DNA from: Paraburkholderia kururiensis
GTDB lineage: Bacteria; Pseudomonadota; Gammaproteobacteria; Burkholderiales; Burkholderiaceae
NCBI RefSeq assembly: GCF_034424375.1
Contig: NZ_CP139965.1
Span: 5,084,001-5,148,000, forward strand
Length of the DNA: 64,000 nucleotides
Reading direction: 5' to 3'
The translations under genes and the position numbers were made by a program. Below the pieces are notes generated by a model. The model ran no database searches. It was given only the letters and a program-made list of their open reading frames with translations, and was not told where the DNA came from. Positions 1-8,121 of this stretch are shown piece after piece (positions within the stretch are counted from its first letter, which is position 1; the number at the start of each line of letters is the position of its first letter).

Positions 1-555
1 GTTGTGCTTCTTGCACAGCGCCGTGATGACTTCCAGGTTGTACGGATTGCCCAGCGTGTGCGCCAGCATGATCGCCTTCGTTTTCGGCGAAATGGCCGCT
101 TCGATCTTGCTTGCGTCGATGTTGTACGTACCCAGTTCCACGTCCACGAAAACGGGCACCGCCCCGAACTGGAGAATCGGATTGACCGTAGTGGGGAAAC
201 CTGCCGCAACGCCGATGACTTCATCGCCTTGACGGATGGCGCGATCGCCGAGTTTGGGCGATGTGAGCGTGGAGAAAGCGATCAGGTTGGCCGACGAACC
301 GGAGTTCACCGTGATCAGATATTTGACGCCGAGAAATGCTGCGAGCCTCTTTTCGAATTCCTCATTGAAGCGCCCCGTGGTCAGCCACCCGTCGAGCGAC
401 GCTTCGACCATCAGTTCCATCTCTTTCGCGCCAATCACCTTGCCGGACGGCGGAACGACGGTTTGTCCGGGCTCGAACGCGCGCGGTTGGGTGGCGAGCT
501 CGCCGTATTGCTTGACGAGCTGGATGATCTGTTCGCGGATCTGATCTTTGTTCAT
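1..555 (-). CDS. rfbH: RfbH, CDP-4-keto-6-deoxyglucose 3-dehydrase (partial)
   Basis: PLP/PMP-dependent sugar dehydrase (DegT/DnrJ/EryC1 fold, DdhC/RfbH type) that removes the 3-hydroxyl of CDP-4-keto-6-deoxyglucose on the way to CDP-3,6-dideoxyhexoses for O-antigen. Only the N-terminal 185 residues are present; the gene runs off the left edge. The protein begins MNKDQIREQI and shows the family-typical stretches PPSGKVIGAKE, DGWLTTGRFN, NSGSSANLIAF and GAVPVFVDVELGTYN. Start is the ATG at 555, 11 nt after the rfbG stop, with GGGG-containing sequence upstream. It is the last gene seen in the order rfbF-rfbG-rfbH, the usual order for this pathway. Family assignment is firm; the final sugar cannot be told from this window. 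Confidence 0.93.
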   Translation of the reverse strand, partial: MNKDQIREQIIQLVKQYGELATQPRAFEPGQTVVPPSGKVIGAKEMELMVEASLDGWLTTGRFNEEFEKRLAAFLGVKYLITVNSGSSANLIAFSTLTSPKLGDRAIRQGDEVIGVAAGFPTTVNPILQFGAVPVFVDVELGTYNIDASKIEAAISPKTKAIMLAHTLGNPYNLEVITALCKKHN

Positions 556-566
556 GGGGGATAGCT

Positions 567-1637
567 TCAAGAATGAGTGTATTCGTCGATTTGGGCGAGC
601 GTGACGGCCTTCATGTCTTCGTGACGAGCGGCAGCCTTGTACCACGCGACGATATTGTCCAGTGCGTGATCGAGATTCCATCTCGCCCGCCATCCGAGAC
701 GCGCGCGCGCTTTCGAACAATCGAGCTTCAGGTAGGTGGCTTCGTGCGGATGGTTACCGTCGTCCAGTTTCCATCGGGCACCTTCACCCCACTGGGAGGT
801 GAGCCGCTCCACGATGGCTTGCACAGGCTGCGCATCGGAGTCGTTCGGGCCGAAGTTCCAGGCATCCGCGTATCGCGTACCTTCCGTGTAGAGCTTTTCA
901 GCGAGGACGAGATAGCCGCTGAGCGGTTCGAGCACGTGTTGCCACGGACGAATGGCGTGCGGGCTGCGGATATGGACCGTCTCCCCGTTTGCGATTGCCC
1001 GCATGATGTCCGGAATGAGCCGGTCGGCCGCCCAGTCGCCTCCGCCAATCACATTGCCCGCTCGCGCGCTGGCCACCGCGACGCCATGCTGCTGATAGGC
1101 GGCCGGATTGAAGAAGGCGTTTCGATAAGCGGCCGTAACCAGTTCGGCGCAACCCTTGCTGCTGCTGTACGGGTCGTAGCCGCCCATCGCCTCGTTTTCG
1201 CGATAACCCCATTCCCACTCGCGGTTTTCGTAGCATTTGTCCGTGGTGACGATTACGACGGATCGCACGCCCGGTACGAGTCGAATGGCGTCGAGCAGAT
1301 AGACGGTTCCCAGCACATTCGTTTCATACGTTTCCACTGGCGTGACGTACGATTCGCGCACGAGCGGTTGTGCCGCCATATGAATGACGATTTCGGGCTG
1401 AGCGGCCCTGATTGCGTTGAGCAATCGCTCGCGGTCGCGGATATCGGCGATGACCGACTCGATGCTATCGCCGGCTTGCGCAAGCGTGTAGAGGTTCGGC
1501 GTGGTTTCCGGTGCGAGCGCGTAGCCCGTGACCTCGGCTCCCAGGGCTCGCAGCCAGAGCGTGAGCCAGCTACCCTTGAAACCCGTATGGCCGGTCAGGA
1601 AGACCTTCTTGCCGAGCCAGAACGAAGCGTCCTTCAT
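567..1637 (-). CDS. rfbG: CDP-glucose 4,6-dehydratase
   Basis: Extended short-chain dehydrogenase that converts CDP-glucose to CDP-4-keto-6-deoxyglucose in the cytoplasm. The NAD-binding motif TGHTGFKGSW lies near residue 16. Further motifs are HMAAQPLVRESY, the VTTDKCYEN strand and the catalytic YDPYSSSKG (YxxxK-like) region. Length of 356 residues fits the family. I chose the ATG at 1637 because it forms a TGATG junction with the rfbF stop, implying translational coupling, and has GGAAGG about 9 nt upstream. An in-frame GTG at 1652 would add five residues. It sits between rfbF and rfbH and uses the product of the former. Confidence 0.95.
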   Translation of the reverse strand: MKDASFWLGKKVFLTGHTGFKGSWLTLWLRALGAEVTGYALAPETTPNLYTLAQAGDSIESVIADIRDRERLLNAIRAAQPEIVIHMAAQPLVRESYVTPVETYETNVLGTVYLLDAIRLVPGVRSVVIVTTDKCYENREWEWGYRENEAMGGYDPYSSSKGCAELVTAAYRNAFFNPAAYQQHGVAVASARAGNVIGGGDWAADRLIPDIMRAIANGETVHIRSPHAIRPWQHVLEPLSGYLVLAEKLYTEGTRYADAWNFGPNDSDAQPVQAIVERLTSQWGEGARWKLDDGNHPHEATYLKLDCSKARARLGWRARWNLDHALDNIVAWYKAAARHEDMKAVTLAQIDEYTHS

Positions 1638-2407
1638 CACCAAACCTTCCACGGTGCCTTGCCGGATTGCCAGAGGTCTTCCAGGAGCGTTTTGTCGCGC
1701 AGCGTGTCCATAGGCTGCCAGAAGCCTTCGTGTTCATAGGCCGAGAGTTGCCCCTGGGCGGCGAGCTGTTCGAGCGGTTCGCGTTCCCAGACGCATTCGT
1801 CGTCGGGAATGAGATCGATAACCTTCGGCGAAAGCACGAAGAATCCGCCGTTGATCATGCCGCCGTCGCCTTTCGGCTTCTCCTTGAACGAGCTGACCTT
1901 GCGATCTTCGATATGCAGCGCGCCGAATCGGCCCGGCGGGTAGGTCGCGGTGAGCGTTGCCTGATTGCCGTGTGCCCTGTGGTACTCGACGAGAGAAGAA
2001 ATGTTGATGTTGCTGAGACCGTCGCCATACGTGAAGCAGAAGGCCTCTTCGTCCTTCACGAAGTCTCTCACGCGGCGCAGCCGCCCTCCCGTCATGGTGG
2101 ATTCGCCCGTATCCACCAGCGTCACCTTCCATGGTTCGGCGTACTGCTGGTGAACCTGCATTTCGTTGGTCCGCATATCGAACGTGACGTCGGACGTGTG
2201 CAGGAAATAGTTCGCGAAATATTCCTTGATTACGTAACCCTTGTAGCCGCAGCAGATGACAAAGTCATTGACGCCATATGCCGAGTAGATCTTCATGATG
2301 TGCCAGAGGATCGGCTTGCCGCCAATCTCGATCATCGGCTTGGGGCGATTGACGGTGTCTTCGGAAATTCGGGTTCCGAGTCCACCTGCGAGAATTACAG
2401 CTTTCAT
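1637..2407 (-). CDS. rfbF: Glucose-1-phosphate cytidylyltransferase
   Basis: Makes CDP-glucose from CTP and glucose-1-phosphate, the first committed step of the CDP-deoxysugar branch. The 256-residue protein starts MKAVILAGGLGTR, the nucleotidyltransferase signature, followed by RPKPMIEIGGKPILWH, the metal-binding region FTYGDGLSNI and the family-typical end PWKVW. The open frame extends far upstream of ATG 2407 but that part has no family sequence, so ATG 2407 is the start. The stop overlaps the rfbG start (TGATG). First gene of the minus-strand rfbFGH unit. Confidence 0.95.
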   Translation of the reverse strand: MKAVILAGGLGTRISEDTVNRPKPMIEIGGKPILWHIMKIYSAYGVNDFVICCGYKGYVIKEYFANYFLHTSDVTFDMRTNEMQVHQQYAEPWKVTLVDTGESTMTGGRLRRVRDFVKDEEAFCFTYGDGLSNINISSLVEYHRAHGNQATLTATYPPGRFGALHIEDRKVSSFKEKPKGDGGMINGGFFVLSPKVIDLIPDDECVWEREPLEQLAAQGQLSAYEHEGFWQPMDTLRDKTLLEDLWQSGKAPWKVW

Positions 2408-2594
2408 TGAAATCCTGTCTGGACGCAGTCGAAAATTCGGTGAGCAATGAGTGAACCGGAGGACGGTTTCGGGGCAAGTGCCCGCATTTGCCCGATGTGC
2501 CGCGAAGTCGCAGCCTGGGTCGTTCTGTTGGCTGCGCTGATGCCAGCGAATCGAATTACGGTAAAGATGTGACGAAATCTGACCGAATCTTACG

Positions 2595-2622
2595 ATTTTA
2601 GCATGAGGGTCTCCGCGAACAA
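2595..2622 (-). promoter_or_regulatory. Candidate sigma-70 promoter for rfbFGH
   Basis: Read on the minus strand there is an extended -10 (TGC followed by TAAAAT at 2600-2595), and 16 nt upstream of it the hexamer TTGTTC (2622-2617). Transcription would start near 2588 and leave a leader of about 180 nt before rfbF. The -35 matches only three of six consensus bases, so the call rests mainly on the extended -10. Confidence 0.4.
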
Positions 2623-2787
2623 TAGGGCGGCTTGACGCGCGCACTTGCGTGCCGACCGTTGCACCGCGACCCGATCTCAACTCCTCGGGTTCTTGCCACT
2701 CCACGTCGCAACACGTGGGCAACGGGCGTCCTTGTCCTTATCTCCTTATCCATAGACACTCTCGCGCACAGGTTCGCTCTCACGCTG

Positions 2788-2816
2788 TGTTGGTCTCATG
2801 GCGGCATGTCTACAAT
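2788..2816 (+). promoter_or_regulatory. Candidate sigma-70 promoter for the wbpVLM-like operon
   Basis: TACAAT at 2811-2816 matches the -10 consensus at five of six bases. A weak -35-like TGTTGG lies 17 nt upstream at 2788-2793. It would give a leader of roughly 230 nt before the epimerase start, containing the mini-ORF and hairpin described below. Confidence 0.35.
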
Positions 2817-2862
2817 ACGGCTGGTCGCGCTTCTGCCCAGCGCCCTGCTTTGAAGGAGTTTT

Positions 2863-3052
2863 GATGCCGGATTCGTTGCCACGGTCGCTATTGAGGTGCA
2901 CGGCGCTGCTCGTGCCCCGGCAGGCACATAGGGAGAAGGCGCATCTTTTCGATCTTCGCTGCGAGGACTTGTTTTGTTTGTCGCCACGCTGGAGGGCAGC
3001 GTGGCCAGCAGTGCATAGGTTATTGACTTGCCGGTCTCGAACGCGCTCATGA
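2863..3052 (+). CDS. Possible 62-aa leader ORF coupled to the downstream epimerase gene
   Basis: ATG at 2863 is preceded by a strong Shine-Dalgarno AAGGAG with 6 nt spacing (GAAGGAGTTTTGATG). The frame runs 62 codons and its TGA (3050-3052) overlaps the ATG of the next gene as ATGA. The downstream gene has no clear ribosome-binding site of its own. The product starts MPDSLPRSLL and is rich in Arg, Leu and Cys; I recognise no family. It could be a coupling/leader peptide, a gene remnant, or chance in GC-rich DNA. Confidence 0.35.
2983..3005 (+). promoter_or_regulatory. Perfect 9-bp hairpin in the operon leader
   Basis: GCCACGCTG (2983-2991) and CAGCGTGGC (2997-3005) are perfectly complementary with a 5-nt loop GAGGG. 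It lies 43 nt before the epimerase ATG and inside the leader ORF. No T-run follows on either strand, so it is not a standard terminator. A role in attenuation or translational control is inference. Confidence 0.5.
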
Positions 3053-4008
3053 CCCAACACATCGCCATCACCGGAGCGAACGGTTTCGTCGGCAAAGCGC
3101 TGTCCCGTGTCTTGCTGGAGCGAGGGGACGTCGTGACGGGCATTGTGCGCCACCCGCAGTCCACATACAGTGGCGTTCGCGAGTGGGTCTTCGGCGCAGA
3201 CGATTTCGACGGCATCGAAGATGCGTGGCCGTCGACGCTGCATTGCGATGTCGTGGTCCATCTCGCCGCGCGTGTGCACGTCATGAAAGAGGCAGTATCC
3301 GAGCCGCTCGCGGCATACCGGGCGACCAACGTGACCGGCAGCTTGCGCGTCGCGCGGGCAGCGCGTCGTGCCGGTGTTCGCCGTTTGGTCTTCGTGAGCA
3401 GCATCAAGGCCGTAGCGGAAAGCAGCCAGGACCATCCGGTCACCGAAACGGACCGGCCCATGCCGACCGACCCGTACGGCATTTCCAAGCTCGAGGCGGA
3501 GCGGGCGTTGCTTGAATTCGGCGCGCAATCGGGGATGGAGATCGTGATCGTGCGCCCGCCGCTGGTCTACGGCCCGGGTGTGCGAGCCAACTTTCTTCAA
3601 TTGATGCGCGCCATAGCGAAGGGTGTTCCGTTGCCCTTGGGCGCCGTCACGGCGCGCCGCAGCATGGTGTTCGTCGACAACCTGGCGGACGCGCTTGTTC
3701 ATTGCATCGTCGCGCCCGGTGCCGCGGGGCAGACGTTCCATGTCACCGACGGTCAGGATCTGACTGTGGCCGAGCTCGTAGAAGCGCTAGCGAGGCAACT
3801 TCACGTACCCACCCGGCTGATCCCCGTTCCCGTGCCGCTTCTGCGTCTCGCGGGCCGGTTGACCGGACGCTCTGCTGCCATCGACCGACTTGTGGGCGAC
3901 TTGCGCGTGGATAGCGCACATATTCGCGAAGTGCTCGGCTGGTCGGCGCCATACACGGTCGAGCAAGGCCTGCTGGAGACCGCTTCCTGGTACGATTCAA
4001 CGCGCTGA
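3049..4008 (+). CDS. NAD-dependent epimerase/reductase for O-antigen sugar (WbpV/WbiG-like)
   Basis: Extended SDR protein of 319 residues acting on a UDP-linked sugar. The Rossmann motif GANGFVGKAL is at the N-terminus, then VVHLAARVHVMKE, VFVSSIKA (catalytic Ser region), DPYGISKLEAE (YxxxK) and RPPLVYGPG. Its position directly before WbpL-like and WbpM-like genes mirrors the wbpV-wbpL-wbpM tail of Pseudomonas O-antigen loci. There the enzyme reduces the 4-keto product of WbpM to UDP-QuiNAc or UDP-FucNAc. Which epimer is made cannot be told here. Start chosen at ATG 3049 (ATGA overlap with the leader ORF); a TTG at 3028 is an alternative. Confidence 0.85.
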   Translation: MTQHIAITGANGFVGKALSRVLLERGDVVTGIVRHPQSTYSGVREWVFGADDFDGIEDAWPSTLHCDVVVHLAARVHVMKEAVSEPLAAYRATNVTGSLRVARAARRAGVRRLVFVSSIKAVAESSQDHPVTETDRPMPTDPYGISKLEAERALLEFGAQSGMEIVIVRPPLVYGPGVRANFLQLMRAIAKGVPLPLGAVTARRSMVFVDNLADALVHCIVAPGAAGQTFHVTDGQDLTVAELVEALARQLHVPTRLIPVPVPLLRLAGRLTGRSAAIDRLVGDLRVDSAHIREVLGWSAPYTVEQGLLETASWYDSTR

Positions 4009-4014
4009 CCTTAC

Positions 4015-5046
4015 ATGCAGATCGATTCTCTTTTCGCACCTCCAGTGCTACGCGCGCTCTTTGGGGCTTTGCTTGCATTAGCGCTGTGCGCGGCCATTCT
4101 GTGGGCGTTGCTCAAGACCGGTCTTGCCTGGCGACTCGCGACCGATATTCCAAACGATCGTTCGTTGCATACGAAACCGACGCCACGCATCGGCGGTTGG
4201 GGCATCGTACCGGTCTCGGTCGTCACGATGGCTGTCTTTGCGCCCACCATGTGGTTGCCGGCGCTGCTGGCTGCGCTTCTTGCAGCGCTTTCGCAAATCG
4301 ACGATCGCCGCGGCTTGCCGGCGCGAGTGCGTTTTGGCGGCCACGTCGCCGCCGTTATCGCGCTGGTAGCGTCCTATCCGGCGGATGCGCCTTGGTGGGT
4401 GTTGGCCGCTATCGCGTTTCTGCTCGTCTGGCTGGTCAACCTGTACAACTTCATGGACGGCGCGGACGGCCTGGCCGGTGGAATGGCCGTATTCGGCTTC
4501 GGTGGATATGCCGTGGGTGCATTGACGGCCGTGCATCCGGATCTCGAGCTGGCGATGGGCTCCATTCTCGTGGCTGGAGCGGCGGCGGGCTTCCTCTTGT
4601 TCAACTTCCACCCGGCACGAATTTTTCTGGGGGATGCCGGATCGGTTCCGCTGGGTTTTCTCGCTGGAGCGTTGGGATACCTTGGCTGGCGCGGCGGCGT
4701 CTGGCCGCTCTGGTTTCCCGCGATGGCGTTTTCGCCGTTCATTGCCGACGCTTCTGTCACATTGCTCAAGCGCATCGCTCGCGGAGAAAAGTTCTGGCAA
4801 GCGCATCGCGAGCACTACTATCAAAGAATGGTGCAGGCGGGGTTCGGGCACGCGTCCACCGCAAAGATCTGGTACTTGTTCATGGGTGCCGGCATAATAA
4901 TTGCTCTGTTCTCCCGAGGCTTTGCTCCTCTTTTCCAATGGCTTGCCGTTGCGGCGTGGGCGGGCGTGCTGGTTCTGGCCGGCGCGTGGATTGATCGACG
5001 CTGGCGGCGTTTGCCGCTCTCCGGGCGAACGCGAGGTTCTGCATAG
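4015..5046 (+). CDS. Undecaprenyl-phosphate sugar-1-phosphate transferase (WbpL-like)
   Basis: Multi-pass membrane enzyme of the WecA/MraY/WbpL family (343 residues) that starts O-unit assembly by moving a sugar-1-phosphate from a UDP-sugar to undecaprenyl phosphate. Visible motifs are the periplasmic/cytoplasmic loop HTKPTPRIGG, the Asp-rich NLYNFMDGADGLAGG, HPARIFLGDAGS, and the basic loop AHREHYYQRM. About ten hydrophobic segments are apparent. It follows the epimerase gene by 6 nt and is followed with no gap by the WbpM-like gene, so the three are one transcription unit. Substrate is inferred as a UDP-6-deoxy-HexNAc from the neighbours. Confidence 0.9.
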   Translation: MQIDSLFAPPVLRALFGALLALALCAAILWALLKTGLAWRLATDIPNDRSLHTKPTPRIGGWGIVPVSVVTMAVFAPTMWLPALLAALLAALSQIDDRRGLPARVRFGGHVAAVIALVASYPADAPWWVLAAIAFLLVWLVNLYNFMDGADGLAGGMAVFGFGGYAVGALTAVHPDLELAMGSILVAGAAAGFLLFNFHPARIFLGDAGSVPLGFLAGALGYLGWRGGVWPLWFPAMAFSPFIADASVTLLKRIARGEKFWQAHREHYYQRMVQAGFGHASTAKIWYLFMGAGIIIALFSRGFAPLFQWLAVAAWAGVLVLAGAWIDRRWRRLPLSGRTRGSA

Positions 5047-6933
5047 ATGAAAAGATTCAAGGCTCGATGGCTTTCGCTCAGCGCATTTGCGTTTGACCTG
5101 TGTGCCGTATCGGCGGCGTGGCTGCTCGCCTATGTCATTCGCTTCAACGGCCCCGTACCGGCTGAGTTCTGGAACAGCGGCTTGCACGCGCTGTTTTGGG
5201 TGCTCGTCATCTATGGCCTCATGTTTCGCGGTTACGGGCTGTACCGCGGCATGTGGGTGTTCGCGAGCCTTCCCGATCTCGTGCGTATTGCCAAGGCCGT
5301 ATGCGTCGGCGCACTGGCGGTCGTGATTGCTTCTGCGCTGTTGCAGCCGAAGCCTGTCGTGCCCCGTTCGGTGCTGCTCGTGTCGCCTATGCTGCTGTTT
5401 CTGGCAATGGGTGGATCACGGGCGTTATATCGTGCTGCGAAGGAGTTCTATCGCTACGGCGGACTCGTCGGGCAGGGCAAACCGGTATTCGTGCTCGGCG
5501 CGGGAACAGCGGGCGCGAATCTCGTGCGGGAACTCAAACGATCCGGCGAATGGCGCCTTGTCGGCCTGCTGGACGATGACCCCGTCAAACAAGGACGTGA
5601 GCTCTACGGCTACCGCGTGCTGGGGCCCATTGGCGATCTGCAGAAAATCAGTTCCGGTCTGAAAGTCGAGCACGTGATCATTGCGGTGCCGTCGGCGTCG
5701 GTTGAAGCGCACCGGCGCATCGCGACACTGTGCGTTCGCGCCGGCGTGAAGGCGATGGTTTTGCCCGCGCTTACGCCGCTCACACAAGGACAAGCGTTTC
5801 TGTCGAGGGTTCGGCAGATCGATCTGGAGGATTTGTTGGGGCGTGATCCGGTGATGATCGATACCGTGCACGTGCAAGCGCTCCTCCGAAATCGCGTGGT
5901 GATGGTGACCGGTGCAGGCGGATCGATCGGTTCCGAGTTGTGCAGGCAAATTCTGCGGTTCGGCCCCGCGCAGCTCGTTGCCTTCGACATTTCCGAGTTC
6001 GCTATTTACCGGCTCAACGAAGAGCTCCGGGACAGGTATCCCGAAGTTTCGCTCGTGCCCGTGATTGGCGATGCAAAAGATTCGCTCCTGCTCGATCAGG
6101 TCATGGCGCGCTACACACCCCACATCGTGTTTCACGCGGCCGCATACAAACACGTGCCCCTGATGGAGGAGGTCAATGCGTGGCAGGCGGTGCGTAACAA
6201 TGTCCTCGGCACGTACCGTGTGGCGCGTGCGGCTATCCGCCATGAGGTGAGGCATTTCGTGCTGATCTCGACCGATAAGGCCGTGAATCCCACGAACGTG
6301 ATGGGCGCGAGCAAGCGGCTCGCCGAAATGGCATGCCAGGCGTTGCAGCAGACGAGTTCGCGTACCCAGTTTGAGACGGTGCGCTTTGGAAATGTGTTGG
6401 GTAGCGCGGGCAGCGTGATCCCGAAGTTCCAGCAACAGATCGCAAAGGGCGGCCCCGTGACCGTGACTCACCCCGAGATCACGCGTTTCTTCATGACGAT
6501 TCCAGAAGCGTCGCAACTCGTGTTGCAGGCATCGAGCATGGGACAGGGCGGCGAGATTTTCGTTCTCGACATGGGTGAACCCGTGAAGATCGTCGATCTC
6601 GCCCGCGATCTGATCCGCCTGTATGGGTTCACGGAAGAGCAGATTCGCATTGCGTTCACGGGGCTGCGGCCAGGCGAGAAGCTCTACGAAGAACTGCTCG
6701 CGGACGACGAAACGACTACGCGCACGCCGCACCCGAAGCTGCGTATCGCGAAGGCGCGCGAGGTGCCGGACAATCTGCTCGACGAACTACTGCCGTGGTT
6801 GATGCAGCATCGCGTACCCGCCGACGACGAAGTTCGTCGCGACCTGCGGCGCTGGGTGCACGAATATCAGCCCACGGCGATGCCGGTGCTTGAAAGTGTC
6901 ACAGAAGTCGCCCGGATGCAGGGGTTGCGTTAG
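5047..6933 (+). CDS. wbpM: WbpM-like UDP-N-acetylhexosamine 4,6-dehydratase
   Basis: Large membrane-anchored nucleoside-diphosphate-sugar dehydratase (628 residues). The N-terminal half has four hydrophobic segments (roughly residues 10-110) and a CoA-binding-like domain with GAGTAGANLVRELK. The C-terminal half is a second Rossmann domain with VTGAGGSIGSELCRQ near residue 287 and HAAAYKHVPLMEE. Its catalytic region STDKAVNPTNVMGASKR has Met in place of the usual SDR tyrosine, a known feature of WbpM/FlaA1-type enzymes. It supplies the 4-keto-6-deoxy sugar used by the upstream reductase. ATG starts immediately after the previous TAG. Confidence 0.92.
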   Translation: MKRFKARWLSLSAFAFDLCAVSAAWLLAYVIRFNGPVPAEFWNSGLHALFWVLVIYGLMFRGYGLYRGMWVFASLPDLVRIAKAVCVGALAVVIASALLQPKPVVPRSVLLVSPMLLFLAMGGSRALYRAAKEFYRYGGLVGQGKPVFVLGAGTAGANLVRELKRSGEWRLVGLLDDDPVKQGRELYGYRVLGPIGDLQKISSGLKVEHVIIAVPSASVEAHRRIATLCVRAGVKAMVLPALTPLTQGQAFLSRVRQIDLEDLLGRDPVMIDTVHVQALLRNRVVMVTGAGGSIGSELCRQILRFGPAQLVAFDISEFAIYRLNEELRDRYPEVSLVPVIGDAKDSLLLDQVMARYTPHIVFHAAAYKHVPLMEEVNAWQAVRNNVLGTYRVARAAIRHEVRHFVLISTDKAVNPTNVMGASKRLAEMACQALQQTSSRTQFETVRFGNVLGSAGSVIPKFQQQIAKGGPVTVTHPEITRFFMTIPEASQLVLQASSMGQGGEIFVLDMGEPVKIVDLARDLIRLYGFTEEQIRIAFTGLRPGEKLYEELLADDETTTRTPHPKLRIAKAREVPDNLLDELLPWLMQHRVPADDEVRRDLRRWVHEYQPTAMPVLESVTEVARMQGLR

Positions 6934-6949
6934 CCAGGTGAAGAACGTG

Positions 6950-6983
6950 GAACCCGGGCGGGCGTCAGAACGACGGCGGGTTC
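6950..6983. terminator. Candidate bidirectional hairpin between convergent genes
   Basis: GAACCCG (6950-6956) pairs with CGGGTTC (6977-6983) across a 20-nt GC-rich loop in the short space between the convergent WbpM-like and WecA-like genes. The right arm overlaps the stop of the minus-strand gene. No T-run is present, so any termination would be weak or factor-dependent. Confidence 0.3.
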
Positions 6984-8091
6984 ACCGCTCGGCGTGATTC
7001 CTTCGCCTCACCACCAACCACCGCGGCACCTTAAACCTCACAATACTCACATAAAGCCACACATACGTAGCGGCAAACACCACCACAAACGCAAACAGGT
7101 GAACCGTATGCCGCCAGAACAGCGTCGCCGGAATCACGGCAATCAGGCAGAGCAGCCAGAGGTAAGGTGAAGTCAGCGAGTTGCGCCGCGTCAGCTCGCG
7201 TGCCGTACGCGCGCCCACGGCCCAGCGCATCAGACGCTTGTAGACGAGCATGTGCAGATGCACGCCGTCGGGAATCCCAGGCGACATACCGCGAACGAAT
7301 TTCTTCCGGTAGATCGAGAAGCAGGTCTCGAAGATGGGGTACATGAACAGCAGCACTGGGTACCACGCCGACACGTCGCGGTTGCGCATCACCAGCATGA
7401 TCGCGAGTTCGCCCAGCATGAAGCCGATGAAATAGGCGCCGCCGTCGCCCAGAAAGATCAGCCCGGCCGGGAAGTTCCAGATGAAGAAGCCCATCACCGC
7501 GCCCATCATGATCAGCGACGCAGACAGCACGACCGGGTCGTGCACCTGAAACGCCACGTACGCGAGCGACGCGAACATCATGAACGCCACCATCGACGCA
7601 AGCCCGTTGAAGCCATCGATGATGTTGATCGCGTTCGCGAGCGCCGCCACGGCTAGCACGGTCACCGCGCCTGAAATCAGCGCGTAGGTGAGCAGAAAGT
7701 CGAGCGGCGGCACGCTGATGCGCGTCACGGCGATGCCAAGCGCGAAATACGCGAGCGCCGCCGCGGCCATGGTGCAGACGAGCCGCGCGAACGGCGACAC
7801 GCGTTTGGTCAGGTCCTCCACGAGGCCCGACGCGAAGGCGGGCAACCCGCAGGCGGCCAGCCCCAGAATCCCGCCGGACACGGCGGGGTAACTCACATAC
7901 AACTGCGCGGCGGAGGCCACGAGTCCGATGAGGATGCCAGTGCCACCGATGCGCGGCACCGGTCGCGCGTGGAATTTCTGGACGCCCGCCAGGTCGCTGT
8001 CGGTGGAAAATTTCTCATGCAGATGCGCGTACCGCACGATCAGCAGCGTGATCAGAAACGAGACGATGAAGCCGAGCGCGAAACTAAGCAT
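6982..8091 (-). CDS. WecA-family undecaprenyl-phosphate glycosyl-1-phosphate transferase
   Basis: Second polyprenyl-phosphate sugar-1-phosphate transferase of the window (369 residues, about eleven membrane segments). Motifs include KFHARPVPRIGGTG, ANAINIIDGFNGLASM and NFPAGLIFLGDGGAYFIG, with the cytoplasmic loop DGVHLHMLVYKR near residue 270. It differs from the WbpL-like protein at most positions, so it is a distant paralogue, not a recent copy. I chose ATG 8091; a TTG at 8100 would add three residues. The next gene in the same direction is the cellulase, 30 nt upstream. Substrate unknown; a UDP-GlcNAc type is the family default. Confidence 0.88.
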   Translation of the reverse strand: MLSFALGFIVSFLITLLIVRYAHLHEKFSTDSDLAGVQKFHARPVPRIGGTGILIGLVASAAQLYVSYPAVSGGILGLAACGLPAFASGLVEDLTKRVSPFARLVCTMAAAALAYFALGIAVTRISVPPLDFLLTYALISGAVTVLAVAALANAINIIDGFNGLASMVAFMMFASLAYVAFQVHDPVVLSASLIMMGAVMGFFIWNFPAGLIFLGDGGAYFIGFMLGELAIMLVMRNRDVSAWYPVLLFMYPIFETCFSIYRKKFVRGMSPGIPDGVHLHMLVYKRLMRWAVGARTARELTRRNSLTSPYLWLLCLIAVIPATLFWRHTVHLFAFVVVFAATYVWLYVSIVRFKVPRWLVVRRRNHAER

Positions 8092-8121
8092 GAAAGCCAA
8101 CCGGGGAGGGCAAAGGCGGGA

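Larger units (their letters stand above)
2408..3048. other. Intergenic region between two divergent sugar operons
   Basis: About 640 nt separate the divergent rfbF and the plus-strand epimerase gene. It holds a candidate minus-strand promoter, a candidate plus-strand promoter, a 62-codon leader ORF and a perfect hairpin, each listed separately. I looked for a JUMPstart/ops element, expected upstream of many O-antigen operons, and did not find a convincing one. Confidence 0.7.

Noticed and set aside
2640..3048. JUMPstart/ops element expected before an O-antigen operon
   Set aside because: No match good enough to the GGCGGTAGCGTG-type core was found.
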